Source: an uncultured Helicobacteraceae bacterium | GTDB taxonomy: Bacteria > Campylobacterota > Campylobacteria > Campylobacterales > Helicobacteraceae | Assembly (NCBI GenBank): GCA_947176375.1 | Contig: CAMWQM010000016.1 | Location: forward strand, 1-43,906 | DNA: 43,906 bases | Direction of reading: 5' to 3' | Part shown: one piece after another, positions 1 through 8,911 of the stretch | Layout of the letters: each line of letters starts with the position of its first letter | Numbering within the stretch: position 1 is the first letter of the stretch | The notes under the pieces: generated by a model | Told to the model about the DNA's origin: nothing | Databases searched by the model: none | What the model saw: the letters and a program-made list of their open reading frames with translations, nothing else | Translations under genes and position numbers: made by a program

Positions 1-450
1 AATTAACCTATCTTTTTGTTTTCCTATTCCATATATTAGGTCGGCTTCTTCATTTAATGTTTCTGGTGTTGGCTCAATATCAGCTTCTTTTATCCTAACA
101 GCTTCAGTTAGCTTATCTATTACAAATCCAGCAATCTCATCATTATTTTTAATAACTATATATCGAGTATCTTTATTTTGCTTGATTTCAGGTAAGCCGA
201 ATTTTAATCTTAAATTTATTAAAGGGAAAACATTTCCTCTTAAATTAAATACGCCTAATACATAATCTGGAGTTCCTGGAACGCGAGTAAATTCTATTGG
301 TTTTACAATTTCTTGTATGCTAAGGATAGGCACTGCAAACTCTTCACTTCCAACTAAGAAGCCAACAACTTGCAGTATATCTTCATGCTCACTTTCTGTT
401 TCTATCTTTGTCTGTGTTTTAAATAAATCTTTTAATTTTTCACTGCTCAT
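1..450 (-). CDS. cheW: Chemotaxis adaptor CheW (C-terminus cut by window edge)
   Basis: CheW couples chemoreceptors to the CheA kinase on the cytoplasmic face of the membrane. Reading from an ATG at 448-450, the 150 visible codons stay open to the window edge. They show the CheW-like SH3-type fold: an early VVGFLVGSEEFAVPI strand pair, the hallmark VPGTPDYVLGVFNLRG segment around residues 67-82, and a VIDKL stretch near residue 124. A strong ribosome binding site (GAGGTGA) lies just upstream of the ATG and fixes the start. The gene begins 10 bases after the cheA stop, so the two are almost certainly co-transcribed. CheW proteins are usually about 160-170 residues, so only a few C-terminal residues should be missing. 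A CheV would need an added receiver domain, which cannot be excluded from the cut end, but the position directly after cheA fits CheW. Confidence 0.93.
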   Translation of the reverse strand, partial: MSSEKLKDLFKTQTKIETESEHEDILQVVGFLVGSEEFAVPILSIQEIVKPIEFTRVPGTPDYVLGVFNLRGNVFPLINLRLKFGLPEIKQNKDTRYIVIKNNDEIAGFVIDKLTEAVRIKEADIEPTPETLNEEADLIYGIGKQKDRLI

Positions 451-460
451 AAATCACCTC

Positions 461-2878
461 TTAATTATTAATATTGAAGTTAATATTTCTTTTTACCACA
501 TTCACTAGATATTCTGCCGAATAAGGCTTAGTAATATATTCTGTCATTCCAGATTCCACGCTTCTCATTCTATCAGTTTTTGTGGCTCTACTTGTAACTG
601 CAATTAGTGGAAGATATTTAAATTTATTGTATTTTCTAATCTCGGCAGCAAGAGTGTAGCCATCCATTCTAGGCATTTCAATATCTACTAAAACAGCATC
701 TATATAATATTCACCATTTTTTATTATTTCTAATGCTTCTATACCATTTGTTGCTTCGACTATCGTTACTCCTAGCGGTTCTAAATATTTTTTAATAATA
801 GTTCTATCGACTTGACTATCATCAACAGCTAAAATCACATAATCACTAGGTTTTGTCTTTTCCTTGCCACCTTTATCATCTTCTTGTAGGCTACTTATAA
901 TTGTGCCTTTTACATGTTTTGCCATATTCATCATACCAGCAACATCAACAATTAGAGTTATTTTTCCATCACCTCTAACGGTTGCTCCAGCAATACCTTC
1001 TGTGCCTTTTAAATAATATCCAAGCGATTTGATAACAACCTCTTCTTGCCCGACTAGATAATCAACCACTACACCAATTTTATTTTCTGCAAGTCCAATT
1101 ACCACGACATAAAGCTCACTTGAATTATTAATCACATTATCTATTGCAAAAATATCAGATAATTTAACAAGAGTTAGTATCTCATCTCTCAATCTAAGCA
1201 CACTCTTGCCCTCAACCATATAAACTTCATCTTGACTAACTCTAACAGTTTCTAAAACAGAACTAAGCGGAATCGCATAATATTCCTCCTGCACTCCGAC
1301 AATCAAAGCTTGAATAATTGCTAATGTAAGCGGAATCTTTAGCTTAAGCACGGTTCCTCTACCAAGCTCAGATTCTATATCTATCATACCATTTAGCTTT
1401 TCTATGTTTGTTTTTACAACATCCATTCCCACGCCTCTACCACTTACATTTGTAACAACTTTAGCAGTGGAGAATCCAGCTTTAAAAATTAGAGAAAAAG
1501 CCTCTTTATTACCCATCGTATCGGCTTCTCTCTCGTTTATTATCCCTTTTTCCAAAGCTTTTTGTTTTAATGCGTCGGCATCAAGCCCTTTACCATCATC
1601 TGCAACTTCAACTACAATGTGATTGCCCTCATTATAAGCTTTTAGCTCTATCTTTCCTGTTTCACTTTTACCATTTGCAATTCTATCTTCTTTATTTTCG
1701 ATTCCGTGGTCACAAGAATTTCTAATAATATGCACTAATGGGTCGCCTATTTCCTCAACAATTGACTTATCAAGCTCTGTTTCCTCACCACTTATAATAA
1801 GTTCGATATTTTTACCCAAATCACGCGATAAATCTCTCACCATTCGTGGAAATTTATTAAAGACTTTGCTTACAGGGAGCATTCTAGTTTTCATAACTGC
1901 TAATTGTAAGTCGGTAGTTACTATCGAAACAGCGGAAACTACTTGATTTAACTCCTCTAAAAAGCCCTCACCATCGTATCTCTCCTCTACATCATCATAA
2001 ATACTAATCAATCTATTTTTCCCTAGCACTAACTCACCTATTAGATTCATCAAATGGTCTAGTCTCTTAACATCAACTCTAACGGTTTGCTCTATGCTTG
2101 TTGAAACTGCACCATCGTCTTTTTTATTAGCTTGTGACTTTTTAGCAGGGCTAGAAGCTGCGGGTTTTGGACTAGGAGCTGGTTTTGATCTCTCTGTTGC
2201 AGAATTTGTATAATCTGCTTTTTCTTGCTCTTTTTTCTGAGCTCTCCTTGCTTTATCCTCTTCCTGTCTTTGTTTTAATAATCTTTGAATCTCATTTTCT
2301 ATCTCATCTGCACTAAATTTAGAATAATCAGGTTCATTTGCTTCTTCTGTTTTTGTTTCCCCTTCTTTGGCATTCTGCTCAGCTGGTTTTTCATCTTTTT
2401 CTTCTGCTTTTTGCTCCTCTTTTTCTTCTTTTATTGTTTCTTGTTTTATCGTTTCTTGGGGCTTTGAAGTATCCTGTGTGGCTATTTGCTCACCATTAGA
2501 AATACTCTGCAATCTTAATACAACATCATCAATAACTATATCTGATTTATCACTACCTGTATCTCTGATATTTGTTAATAAACCTTTCATCATATCAATA
2601 GATTCTAAAACTACATCCATAATATCTGGCGTTATTACTAGCTCACCCCTCCTAGCTTTATTCAAAACATCTTCCATATTATGTGTGAGGCTGGTTAGAA
2701 TATCGAAGTTTAAAAATGAGCTAGAGCCTTTAATGGTATGTGCTACACGAAAGATTCTATTTAATAAATCTAAATCTCTAGGATTATGTTCAAGCTCTAT
2801 TAAATCTTGGTCCAGTTGTTCAATCATCTCAAAGGCTTCTATAAGGAAGTCTTCTAATATCTCTTGCATTTCATCCAT
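461..2878 (-). CDS. cheA: Chemotaxis histidine kinase CheA with fused receiver domain (CheAY)
   Basis: CheA autophosphorylates on histidine and passes the phosphate to CheY-type receivers to control the flagellar motor. Counting from the longer 809-residue frame (ATG at 2890), the HPt domain has the HTIKGSSSF box with His51. A charged Glu/Lys-rich linker covers about 135-260, and the dimerisation helix starts near 265. The ATPase core has HIIRNSCDHG (N box), DDGKGLD and GRGVGMD, and is followed by a CheW-like P5 domain. A receiver domain occupies about 683-809, with acidic VDDS, phospho-acceptor Asp736 in VLVDIEMP and Lys788 in ITKP. The fused receiver is typical of Helicobacter and Campylobacter. 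I place the start at the ATG at 2878 (MDEMQEIL), because as I recall the H. pylori protein begins at that point and GGGG lies just upstream. The ATG at 2890 has no visible ribosome binding site. The gene is first of the pair with cheW. Confidence 0.95.
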   Translation of the reverse strand: MDEMQEILEDFLIEAFEMIEQLDQDLIELEHNPRDLDLLNRIFRVAHTIKGSSSFLNFDILTSLTHNMEDVLNKARRGELVITPDIMDVVLESIDMMKGLLTNIRDTGSDKSDIVIDDVVLRLQSISNGEQIATQDTSKPQETIKQETIKEEKEEQKAEEKDEKPAEQNAKEGETKTEEANEPDYSKFSADEIENEIQRLLKQRQEEDKARRAQKKEQEKADYTNSATERSKPAPSPKPAASSPAKKSQANKKDDGAVSTSIEQTVRVDVKRLDHLMNLIGELVLGKNRLISIYDDVEERYDGEGFLEELNQVVSAVSIVTTDLQLAVMKTRMLPVSKVFNKFPRMVRDLSRDLGKNIELIISGEETELDKSIVEEIGDPLVHIIRNSCDHGIENKEDRIANGKSETGKIELKAYNEGNHIVVEVADDGKGLDADALKQKALEKGIINEREADTMGNKEAFSLIFKAGFSTAKVVTNVSGRGVGMDVVKTNIEKLNGMIDIESELGRGTVLKLKIPLTLAIIQALIVGVQEEYYAIPLSSVLETVRVSQDEVYMVEGKSVLRLRDEILTLVKLSDIFAIDNVINNSSELYVVVIGLAENKIGVVVDYLVGQEEVVIKSLGYYLKGTEGIAGATVRGDGKITLIVDVAGMMNMAKHVKGTIISSLQEDDKGGKEKTKPSDYVILAVDDSQVDRTIIKKYLEPLGVTIVEATNGIEALEIIKNGEYYIDAVLVDIEMPRMDGYTLAAEIRKYNKFKYLPLIAVTSRATKTDRMRSVESGMTEYITKPYSAEYLVNVVKRNINFNINN

Positions 2879-2931
2879 CTTATACCCCATTTCTACTTTT
2901 AATTTTTGGGATTTTATCTTTTTTATCGTAA

Positions 2932-2964
2932 TTTAACAATATTTAACACTCTAAAATTGTTAAA
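2932..2964. other. AT-rich inverted repeat between cheA and the phosphoesterase gene
   Basis: TTTAACAAT at 2932-2940 is the exact reverse complement of ATTGTTAAA at 2956-2964, with a 15-base loop. It overlaps the stop codon of the phosphoesterase gene. The stem is nearly all A/T and no T-run follows it in the direction of transcription, so a terminator role is doubtful. Confidence 0.3.
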
Positions 2965-3718
2965 ATATTTTTTTAAATTTATTATCAAGTATGCTAAATA
3001 CACTATTATCGTGATAAAATGAGCCTAAAGCCACATAAATAAAACTTTCACTCTCTACAATTTTGCCTATATGAAAATGCCCCTCTATAATCATAGAAAT
3101 TTCAAGATTTAAAGAATTAATATATAATTTGTAAGATTCTAGTCGTTTTTTTATTATATGATTTGCATTTTGTGGATATTTTATTTGTTTATTTTCTACT
3201 TTTTTACTAATAAAATTATAGAGTCTGCCTTTTGTTAAACAATCAAAAAAGTTTAAGATTCTAGCACTTTTACTAGAAGTTAAAATCTTTATATACATTT
3301 CATATTTTTTATTTAAAAATATATCACCATGCGCTAAAAGCACTTTTTTATCTTTAAATTGTGCAATTAGTGGCTGATTTTTGCGACTAATTTTTAAAAC
3401 TTTTGGCAAGACATTTGCTAGATTAAAATCGTGATTTCCCTCAAAATAAATAATTTCAATCTTATTTGATAAAGAATCTAATAAAGAAAGCATAATATTA
3501 TTAGATTCCACACTAGAAGTTAAATTACCAACTAAAATATTTGAAATATCGCCTAGTAAAAATATCTGTGATGGAAACTCATTTTTTTTTAGCATTTTTT
3601 TAAAAATATCAATCAAGTCGCCTTTGCCATTTTTAATATGCGAATCTGCTAAAAAAATGGCATCTTCTTTTATTATTAAAATATTATTAAAATTCGCCAT
3701 CTTTAAATCACGGCACAT
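2960..3718 (-). CDS. Metallophosphoesterase, probable UDP-2,3-diacylglucosamine diphosphatase (LpxH-like)
   Basis: This is a calcineurin-like phosphoesterase of 252 residues. The five metal-site blocks are visible in order: LADSH (residues 23-27), LLGD (near 54-57), EGNHDF (near 95), AHGD and EGHFHIG near the C-terminus. Together these bind a two-metal centre. Length, the GNHD/HGD/GHxH pattern and the absence of a signal peptide fit the LpxH family, which cleaves UDP-2,3-diacylglucosamine to lipid X on the cytoplasmic side during lipid A synthesis. A general cytoplasmic phosphoesterase remains possible. The ATG at 3718 overlaps the argC end by 11 bases. A second ATG at 3700 (MANFNNIL) would remove the overlap and may be the real start. 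Neither start has a clear ribosome binding site, which suggests translational coupling to argC. Confidence 0.75.
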   Translation of the reverse strand: MCRDLKMANFNNILIIKEDAIFLADSHIKNGKGDLIDIFKKMLKKNEFPSQIFLLGDISNILVGNLTSSVESNNIMLSLLDSLSNKIEIIYFEGNHDFNLANVLPKVLKISRKNQPLIAQFKDKKVLLAHGDIFLNKKYEMYIKILTSSKSARILNFFDCLTKGRLYNFISKKVENKQIKYPQNANHIIKKRLESYKLYINSLNLEISMIIEGHFHIGKIVESESFIYVALGSFYHDNSVFSILDNKFKKIF

Positions 3719-4712
3719 AGGCTATCTTTGGGATTCCTAAAGTTTCATCAAAGTCAAATATTAAGTTAGCATTCACCACGGCCTGTGAGCTTGCCCCACG
3801 AAGAAGATTATCAATGCTAACACTAATAAATAAATCGGCTCCATTATTTTTTGCAAAAATATCACAAAAGTGCGTCCCACTAACGCTTTTCACATCAACA
3901 GGATTATCTTTTATACGAATGAAAGATTCATTTTGATAACAATCTTTTAAAACATTAAGCACATCTATCTCTTCTTTTAATTTTGCAAAAATAGATACTA
4001 ACATACCACGAGTAAAAGGGCTTAAATGCGGGATAAAATTTACTTTTATGTCCTCTTTGCCAAAAACGCTAATCTTCTCACTAATTTCAATTTGATGGCG
4101 ATGAGAAAGTGGTGAATAACTAAAAATATTATCATTTATATTTGGATAATGAGTATTATCACTTAATTTCTTTCCAGCTCCACTCACACCACTTTTTGCG
4201 TCAATAAAAATACTTTTATCTCCCAAATACCTAATAAAAGGTAAGATTCCAAGCAAACTTGCAGTAGGGTAGCAGCCCGGATTCGCAACCAAAGAAGCAT
4301 TTTTAATATTTTCTCTATTCCATTCAATCAAGCCATAAATTGCATTTTCTAAATTAGTAGAATCTAAATGTTTTGAGTAATTAAGATTAAAATTAGATTC
4401 GCTTAAGCGATAATCTGCACTTAAATCAATAACTTTAGTTTTAGATTCTAAAATCTTTGGCACTATTTTCATAGATTCTGTGTGTGGCAGCGCTAAAAAC
4501 ACTAAATCAAGCTCTTCTATTTTATCAAAATTGATTTTTTGGATAGGCATATTTTTAACCACATTAATAAGGCTAGGAAAAATCTCATAAATATTCCCCT
4601 TACCGCTTGTATTTGCAAGATAGCAAACTTCAAATTTAGGATGATTATTTAAAATTTTAAGAAGCTCTAATCCTGTATATCCACTAATACCTAAAACACC
4701 TACCTTTTTCAT
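3708..4712 (-). CDS. argC: N-acetyl-gamma-glutamyl-phosphate reductase
   Basis: ArgC is the NADPH-dependent enzyme that reduces N-acetylglutamyl 5-phosphate to the semialdehyde, the third step of arginine synthesis. The 334-residue protein has the Rossmann start GVLGISGYTGLELL (residues 5-18) and the catalytic cysteine Cys147 in VANPGCYPT. It also has GVSGAGKK, the HRHQIEI block with the catalytic histidine, and HLSPFTRGM. Length is normal for the family. A ribosome binding site (AGGAA) precedes the ATG by six bases. Other arg genes are not in the window. H. pylori is an arginine auxotroph lacking this gene, as far as I recall, so its presence leans towards an enterohepatic Helicobacter or a relative. 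The downstream phosphoesterase overlaps its 3' end. Confidence 0.96.
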   Translation of the reverse strand: MKKVGVLGISGYTGLELLKILNNHPKFEVCYLANTSGKGNIYEIFPSLINVVKNMPIQKINFDKIEELDLVFLALPHTESMKIVPKILESKTKVIDLSADYRLSESNFNLNYSKHLDSTNLENAIYGLIEWNRENIKNASLVANPGCYPTASLLGILPFIRYLGDKSIFIDAKSGVSGAGKKLSDNTHYPNINDNIFSYSPLSHRHQIEISEKISVFGKEDIKVNFIPHLSPFTRGMLVSIFAKLKEEIDVLNVLKDCYQNESFIRIKDNPVDVKSVSGTHFCDIFAKNNGADLFISVSIDNLLRGASSQAVVNANLIFDFDETLGIPKIAYVP

Positions 4713-4773
4713 AACTATTTCCTAAAAAATAAAATAAATGCGATATTTAAAGATAAAATTTTATTAAAATTTA

Positions 4774-4779
4774 TATAAT
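4774..4779 (+). promoter_or_regulatory. Likely sigma-70 -10 box for leuC
   Basis: The sequence TATAAT sits 34 bases before the leuC ATG in the argC-leuC divergent region. Campylobacterota promoters commonly have a good -10 box and no conserved -35, which matches the AT-rich tract upstream. AAAGGA just before the ATG is the ribosome binding site. Confidence 0.5.
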
Positions 4780-4813
4780 TTCAAACTGATTTTGGCACTT
4801 TAAAGGATTAAAA

Positions 4814-6079
4814 ATGCAACAAACTATAACAGAAAAGATTTTTTCAAATCACATTAATAGAGAGGTTAAGGCTGGTGAGATAATAGAATGCGATATTGAT
4901 ATGGTTATTGGAAATGATATAACCACGCCTTTATCAATAGAAGCTTTTAAAAAAGCTGGAGCTAAAAAACTAGCAAAGCCGAACAATTTTTTCTTAGTAT
5001 TAGACCATTTCATCCCTGCAAAAGATATACAATCTGCAAATCAAGCTAGAAAAAACAGGGATTTTGCAAAAGAGCAGAATCTAAAATATTTCTTTGATGA
5101 AAGAGATATGGGGATAGAACACGCACTTTTACCAGAAAAAGGACTTGTAATGCCTGGTGATGTGATTATAGGTGCAGATTCACACACCTGCACACACGGA
5201 GCCTTAGGAGCATTTTCAACAGGAATGGGAAGCACAGATTTAGCCTATGCAATGATGACAGGGAAAAATTGGTTTAAAGTGCCTCAAAGCATAAAAGTAG
5301 AATTTGTCGGCAAACCTGCAAACCACATATATGGAAAGGATTTAATTTTAGAATTAATTAGAATGATTGGCGTTGATGGAGCGCTTTATAGTGCATTGGA
5401 ATTTTGCGGTGAGGGCATAAAATATATGAGTATGGATGATAGATTTTCAATCTGCAATATGGCAATAGAGGCAGGAGCAAAGTCTGGAATTATAGCTTAT
5501 GATGAGATTACAAAAGAATTTTTAGATAGTAGAGAAAGCCTTCGCTCCACACCAAAGATTTATCATAGCGATGAAAATGCCACTTATAAACAAAAAATTA
5601 CTATTAATATAAGCAAATTAGAACCTGTGGTGGCTTATCCCTACCTACCATCAAATGGAAAACCAATTTCAAAAGCAGTGAATGATGATTTAAAAATTGA
5701 CCAAGCATTTATCGGCTCTTGCACAAATGGACGAATTAGCGATTTGAGAATTGCAGCTGAGATTCTTAAAAATAAAAAGATTCATAAAGATGTTAGACTT
5801 ATTATAACACCAGGCACGCAGAAAATTGCAAGGCAAGCAGAAAAAGAGGGATTGATTGAAATTTTGCTTGAGGCTGGAGCATTGATTAGCAATCCTACTT
5901 GCGGAGCGTGCTTGGGTGGATATATGGGGATTTTGGGCGATAATGAAAGATGTATTTCTACTACAAATCGTAACTTTGTAGGGCGTATGGGGTCAAAACA
6001 TTCTGAAGTTTATCTAGCAAATTCTGCAGTTGTAGCAAAAAGTGCAATAGAAGGTAAAATAGCAGACCCAAGATGGTAA
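4814..6079 (+). CDS. leuC: 3-isopropylmalate dehydratase large subunit (short, LeuC type 2 form)
   Basis: LeuC is the aconitase-family [4Fe-4S] subunit that, with LeuD, isomerises 2-isopropylmalate to 3-isopropylmalate in leucine synthesis. At 421 residues this is the short form (HAMAP LeuC type 2, related to homoaconitase) and not the form of about 470 residues. The three cluster ligands are in place: Cys303 in FIGSCTNGR, and Cys363 and Cys366 in PTCGACLGG. Other conserved blocks are LDHFIPAKD (63-71), GADSHTCTHG (120-129) and GRMGSKHSE near the C-terminus. No leuD follows; instead there are more than 700 bases without a gene. Homoaconitase activity is an alternative for this type, but leucine synthesis is more likely in this group. 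Confidence 0.92.
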   Translation: MQQTITEKIFSNHINREVKAGEIIECDIDMVIGNDITTPLSIEAFKKAGAKKLAKPNNFFLVLDHFIPAKDIQSANQARKNRDFAKEQNLKYFFDERDMGIEHALLPEKGLVMPGDVIIGADSHTCTHGALGAFSTGMGSTDLAYAMMTGKNWFKVPQSIKVEFVGKPANHIYGKDLILELIRMIGVDGALYSALEFCGEGIKYMSMDDRFSICNMAIEAGAKSGIIAYDEITKEFLDSRESLRSTPKIYHSDENATYKQKITINISKLEPVVAYPYLPSNGKPISKAVNDDLKIDQAFIGSCTNGRISDLRIAAEILKNKKIHKDVRLIITPGTQKIARQAEKEGLIEILLEAGALISNPTCGACLGGYMGILGDNERCISTTNRNFVGRMGSKHSEVYLANSAVVAKSAIEGKIADPRW

Positions 6080-6815
6080 AATCAAATAAATAATAATTTT
6101 GCTTAAAAAATTGCTTGATAAAAATTATTTTTAAAGAGTAATTTTGTTGTGATATTTTTAGAGCAACTAAAGCTTAAATTATATCAACAATAGCAAATAT
6201 TTTTTGAACTTAAAAGAATCTAGGCAAAATAATAAAAAATAGCTTATTATTTAAGTTTTAGATTCAAACTTAATAAAAATATTTATATTTAAGATTTAGA
6301 ATCTAACTTCAAAATGGAAGCAAAATCTAAAAATGCTTTGTAACAATAATTTTAAATAAATTAAATCTATTTTTGCCTTTAATAATAAATTTTTAGATTC
6401 TCTAGCAATTTTAAATCTAAAATCTATAAACTTCATACTTTAATCTTATTAATAATTTATCTTTTGACTAGTTAAAATTATCACTAAAATATTTATATCA
6501 TAAATTGCTAAAAACTTATTTTGAAAGATATATCAGTGAATTTCAAATATTTTAAGTGCTTATTTATCAAAACTTTTAAATAGAATCATTACTTTAGAAA
6601 TTAATTAAATTATTACATTACTAAAATCTAATAGCTTAAAATTGCATTATTGTTTAATCTTTAATGTGGAATCTATAAAGCTCGATTAAAGATTTAAATA
6701 TAAATCAATGATTTAGATTCCACTTTTTAAAAATATATTTTATTGGATTTTAAAATTAGATCACTAAATTCCGCACTAGACAAATCTACATTAAAATCTA
6801 ATTTAAGATTACTTT
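6080..6815. other. Gene-free AT-rich stretch with repeated TAGATTC/GAATCTA motif
   Basis: I find no convincing gene, RNA or decayed gene in this stretch between leuC and mqo, which converge on it. Stops are frequent in all frames. The one visible pattern is the octamer family AGAATCTA/TAGATTCT: examples at 6215-6222, 6259-6266, 6297-6305, 6394-6401, 6581-6588, near 6668 and 6714-6721, with several AATCTA cores besides. An inverted pair AAATTAGAT (6753-6761) and ATCTAATTT (6796-6804) lies just after the mqo stop but has no T-run. Confidence 0.6.
6092..6133 (+). terminator. Possible leuC terminator hairpin
   Basis: AATAATTTT at 6092-6100 pairs perfectly with AAAATTATT at 6121-6129, followed directly by more T residues. 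It lies 13 bases after the leuC stop. The stem has no G/C pairs, so it would be weak; position and the T-run are the only support. Confidence 0.3.
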
Positions 6816-8168
6816 TTAGCTTCTGCTCATTCCTAAATCATTGTAGAATCTATCTATATCAAAATTTTTATTTAAATATTTTACAATTTCTAATGTATCA
6901 ATTTCTGCATTTTGCAGACAGCTTGTAGCGCCAGGAGATGGTGTCATATTAAATGTAATACCTTTATTTGTAGTAATCTTTTTTTCACCAAGTTCAAGCT
7001 TTCTTAAAGTCATATCAATAACTTGTGGGCGAACCTCTCCATATCCCCTTGCATAAGTCAAATCATCTAGACTTAATGATGGGATAATTTTCCTTGCATC
7101 TTGCAAAAACAATCTTTTTCCAATAAAAGGTAATTCAAATAGAATATTTCTAAAAGCATAGCTCCTTATCTCACTATCTTTTAACAAGTCAAATCCAACT
7201 TTTAGCGTCCCTAATTTAAAATCTATAATCAATAGCTCACTGCTTAGGTTTCCAAACAAATGCTCTGAACGTTCCAGCTTTGGCATTACAATCGCAGTAG
7301 GTCCAAACCTAGTAGCACCATTTAAGCTAATATCTGGATCTCCATGTAGTGCTGCAAATGGAAGTTTTGGATTTTGCACTCCATAAACCTTACCTCGTAA
7401 AAACTCTCCATTGACAAAATAAAAACTCCCAGCCACAGGCAGACAACCTAAATCTTTGCCATACCCACATTTTTGTGCCAATGGAAGCGAATACGAACCA
7501 GCATTTACAAGGATAAACTTTGCATTTATTATTCTCTTGTTTTTGGAGATTATTTTATAACTACCATCTTCATTTTGTTTGATACTCATTACTTTAAAAT
7601 TTGTTTTTACTTGATTATTTGGATTCGCTTTCATTGCCTCTTGTGCAAAATTTTCACTTAAAGCTTCAAAACTCATTCCACACCAAGATTCCTCATATCC
7701 AGATGCTACTACATTTTCACTCCTATCTCCTCCATCTAGGGATTCTATAATTTTTGGCTCAATTCTTTTGACTTCTTCTTTATTGAAAAATGTAATACCC
7801 TCAAAAATATTACTAAATTCATTATGTCTTTTTGTCATAAACTCACATTCTTTATCACCAACCCCAATGGCAATTTTTTGCATTTTAAAAATTACTTTGT
7901 TTTGTAAACCCTTGTTTAGCGCATAGTTTTTAACTTTATCGGCTGCTACTTTTACTTTTCTAGCTTTTTGTGCTGTATAGTTTGTCTCGATAGAACCATC
8001 GTGAATTGTCTGTGAGTTTGCTGTAGAATGTGAGCTAATAGAAGCTAATTTATCACATTTTTCAAGCAAAACCACTTTATTAATATCAGTATATTGACTT
8101 AATACATAAAATGCAGCTGAGCCAGAAATTCCACCGCCAATTATAGCTACATCAAAGTTATTGTCCAT
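6816..8168 (-). CDS. mqo: Malate:quinone oxidoreductase
   Basis: Mqo is an FAD-dependent, membrane-associated enzyme that oxidises malate to oxaloacetate and passes electrons to the (mena)quinone pool, replacing NAD-malate dehydrogenase in the citric acid cycle. The 450-residue protein opens with an FAD Rossmann motif ([13 protein letters not shown], about 8-20). It carries blocks I recognise from the H. pylori enzyme: [16 protein letters not shown] near residue 50, [38 protein letters not shown] and the C-terminal [15 protein letters not shown]. Length equals that of H. pylori Mqo as I recall it. AAGGGG precedes the ATG. The gene begins 9 bases after znuC, so it is probably co-transcribed with the metal transporter genes, an uncommon pairing. 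Confidence 0.95.
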   Translation of the reverse strand: MDNNFDVAIIGGGISGSAAFYVLSQYTDINKVVLLEKCDKLASISSHSTANSQTIHDGSIETNYTAQKARKVKVAADKVKNYALNKGLQNKVIFKMQKIAIGVGDKECEFMTKRHNEFSNIFEGITFFNKEEVKRIEPKIIESLDGGDRSENVVASGYEESWCGMSFEALSENFAQEAMKANPNNQVKTNFKVMSIKQNEDGSYKIISKNKRIINAKFILVNAGSYSLPLAQKCGYGKDLGCLPVAGSFYFVNGEFLRGKVYGVQNPKLPFAALHGDPDISLNGATRFGPTAIVMPKLERSEHLFGNLSSELLIIDFKLGTLKVGFDLLKDSEIRSYAFRNILFELPFIGKRLFLQDARKIIPSLSLDDLTYARGYGEVRPQVIDMTLRKLELGEKKITTNKGITFNMTPSPGATSCLQNAEIDTLEIVKYLNKNFDIDRFYNDLGMSRS

Positions 8169-8177
8169 TTTTACCCC

Positions 8178-8909
8178 TTAATTATTTTGTTTGATATATT
8201 GATTGATTGCTTCTATTTCACAAAAATGTCCATCAATTTCTAAATTATTTTTTATTAATTGATGACTTACAATTTCTTTATTTATAAATAAAACTCTGTT
8301 GGCACATTCAAGTAAAATAGAAATATCATGACTGATTACTATTATAGTATGATTAAGATTTATTTGTTTTAATAATTTATAAATTTCTTTCTGTGTAGGC
8401 AAATCAATATTTGAAGTAGGCTCATCAAAAATTAGTAATTTTGGATTCCCGCATAATGCTCTAGCTATTAACACACGCTGTCTTTGACCACCTGACAAAT
8501 CACTAATTTTTCTTTTTGCTAAATCTTTAATTCCCAACTTTTGCATAATCTCCAAAGCATCTAATTTATCATTTTTAGAGACTCTATAGCCAAATTTTTT
8601 TCGCTCTAAGAAGCCCATTAGCACGACATCTAAAGCCTCTATTGGAAAGTTTTTATTTATGCTTGTATCTTGTGGAGTATATCCTATTAGAGAATTTTTG
8701 TTAAATAAAGTTACATTAGGAAATATTATGTTTCCACTCGTTGGTTTTAATAAACCTAACAATAATTTTGCTAGAGTGCTTTTTCCACCACCATTTGGAC
8801 CAATAAATGCTATGAATTCACCCTCTCCTATGCTAAAATTAATATTTTCTAATACAAAATCTTTTTCATATTTAAAACTAATATTATTACAGACTAGAAT
8901 CTCATTCAT
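8178..8909 (-). CDS. znuC: Metal ABC transporter ATP-binding protein (ZnuC-like)
   Basis: This is the cytoplasmic ATPase of a cluster-9 (Zn/Mn) ABC importer. From the ATG at 8909 it has 243 residues. It shows Walker A GPNGGGKST (37-45), a Q-loop in YTPQDTS (near 77-83), signature LSGGQRQR (138-145), Walker B LLIFDEPTS (about 158-166) and the switch histidine in VISHD. A longer reading from TTG at 8915 would overlap the znuA stop by four bases, but the ATG two codons later is the more ordinary start. Coupling to znuA is clear either way. The C-terminal tail has an extra GHFCEIEAINQY segment. The substrate could be zinc or manganese; zinc is favoured only by the histidine-rich partner. No permease gene lies next to it. 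Confidence 0.88.
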   Translation of the reverse strand: MNEILVCNNISFKYEKDFVLENINFSIGEGEFIAFIGPNGGGKSTLAKLLLGLLKPTSGNIIFPNVTLFNKNSLIGYTPQDTSINKNFPIEALDVVLMGFLERKKFGYRVSKNDKLDALEIMQKLGIKDLAKRKISDLSGGQRQRVLIARALCGNPKLLIFDEPTSNIDLPTQKEIYKLLKQINLNHTIIVISHDISILLECANRVLFINKEIVSHQLIKNNLEIDGHFCEIEAINQYIKQNN

Positions 8910-8911
8910 AA

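Noticed and set aside
2367-2936. 189-codon plus-strand open frame opposite cheA
   Set aside because: It is antisense to the HPt and linker part of a well-supported cheA, has Ser/Ile-rich low-complexity sequence and no ribosome binding site.
6753-6804. mqo terminator from AAATTAGAT / ATCTAATTT
   Set aside because: The stem is perfect, but the loop is 34 bases and no T-run follows in the direction of transcription.
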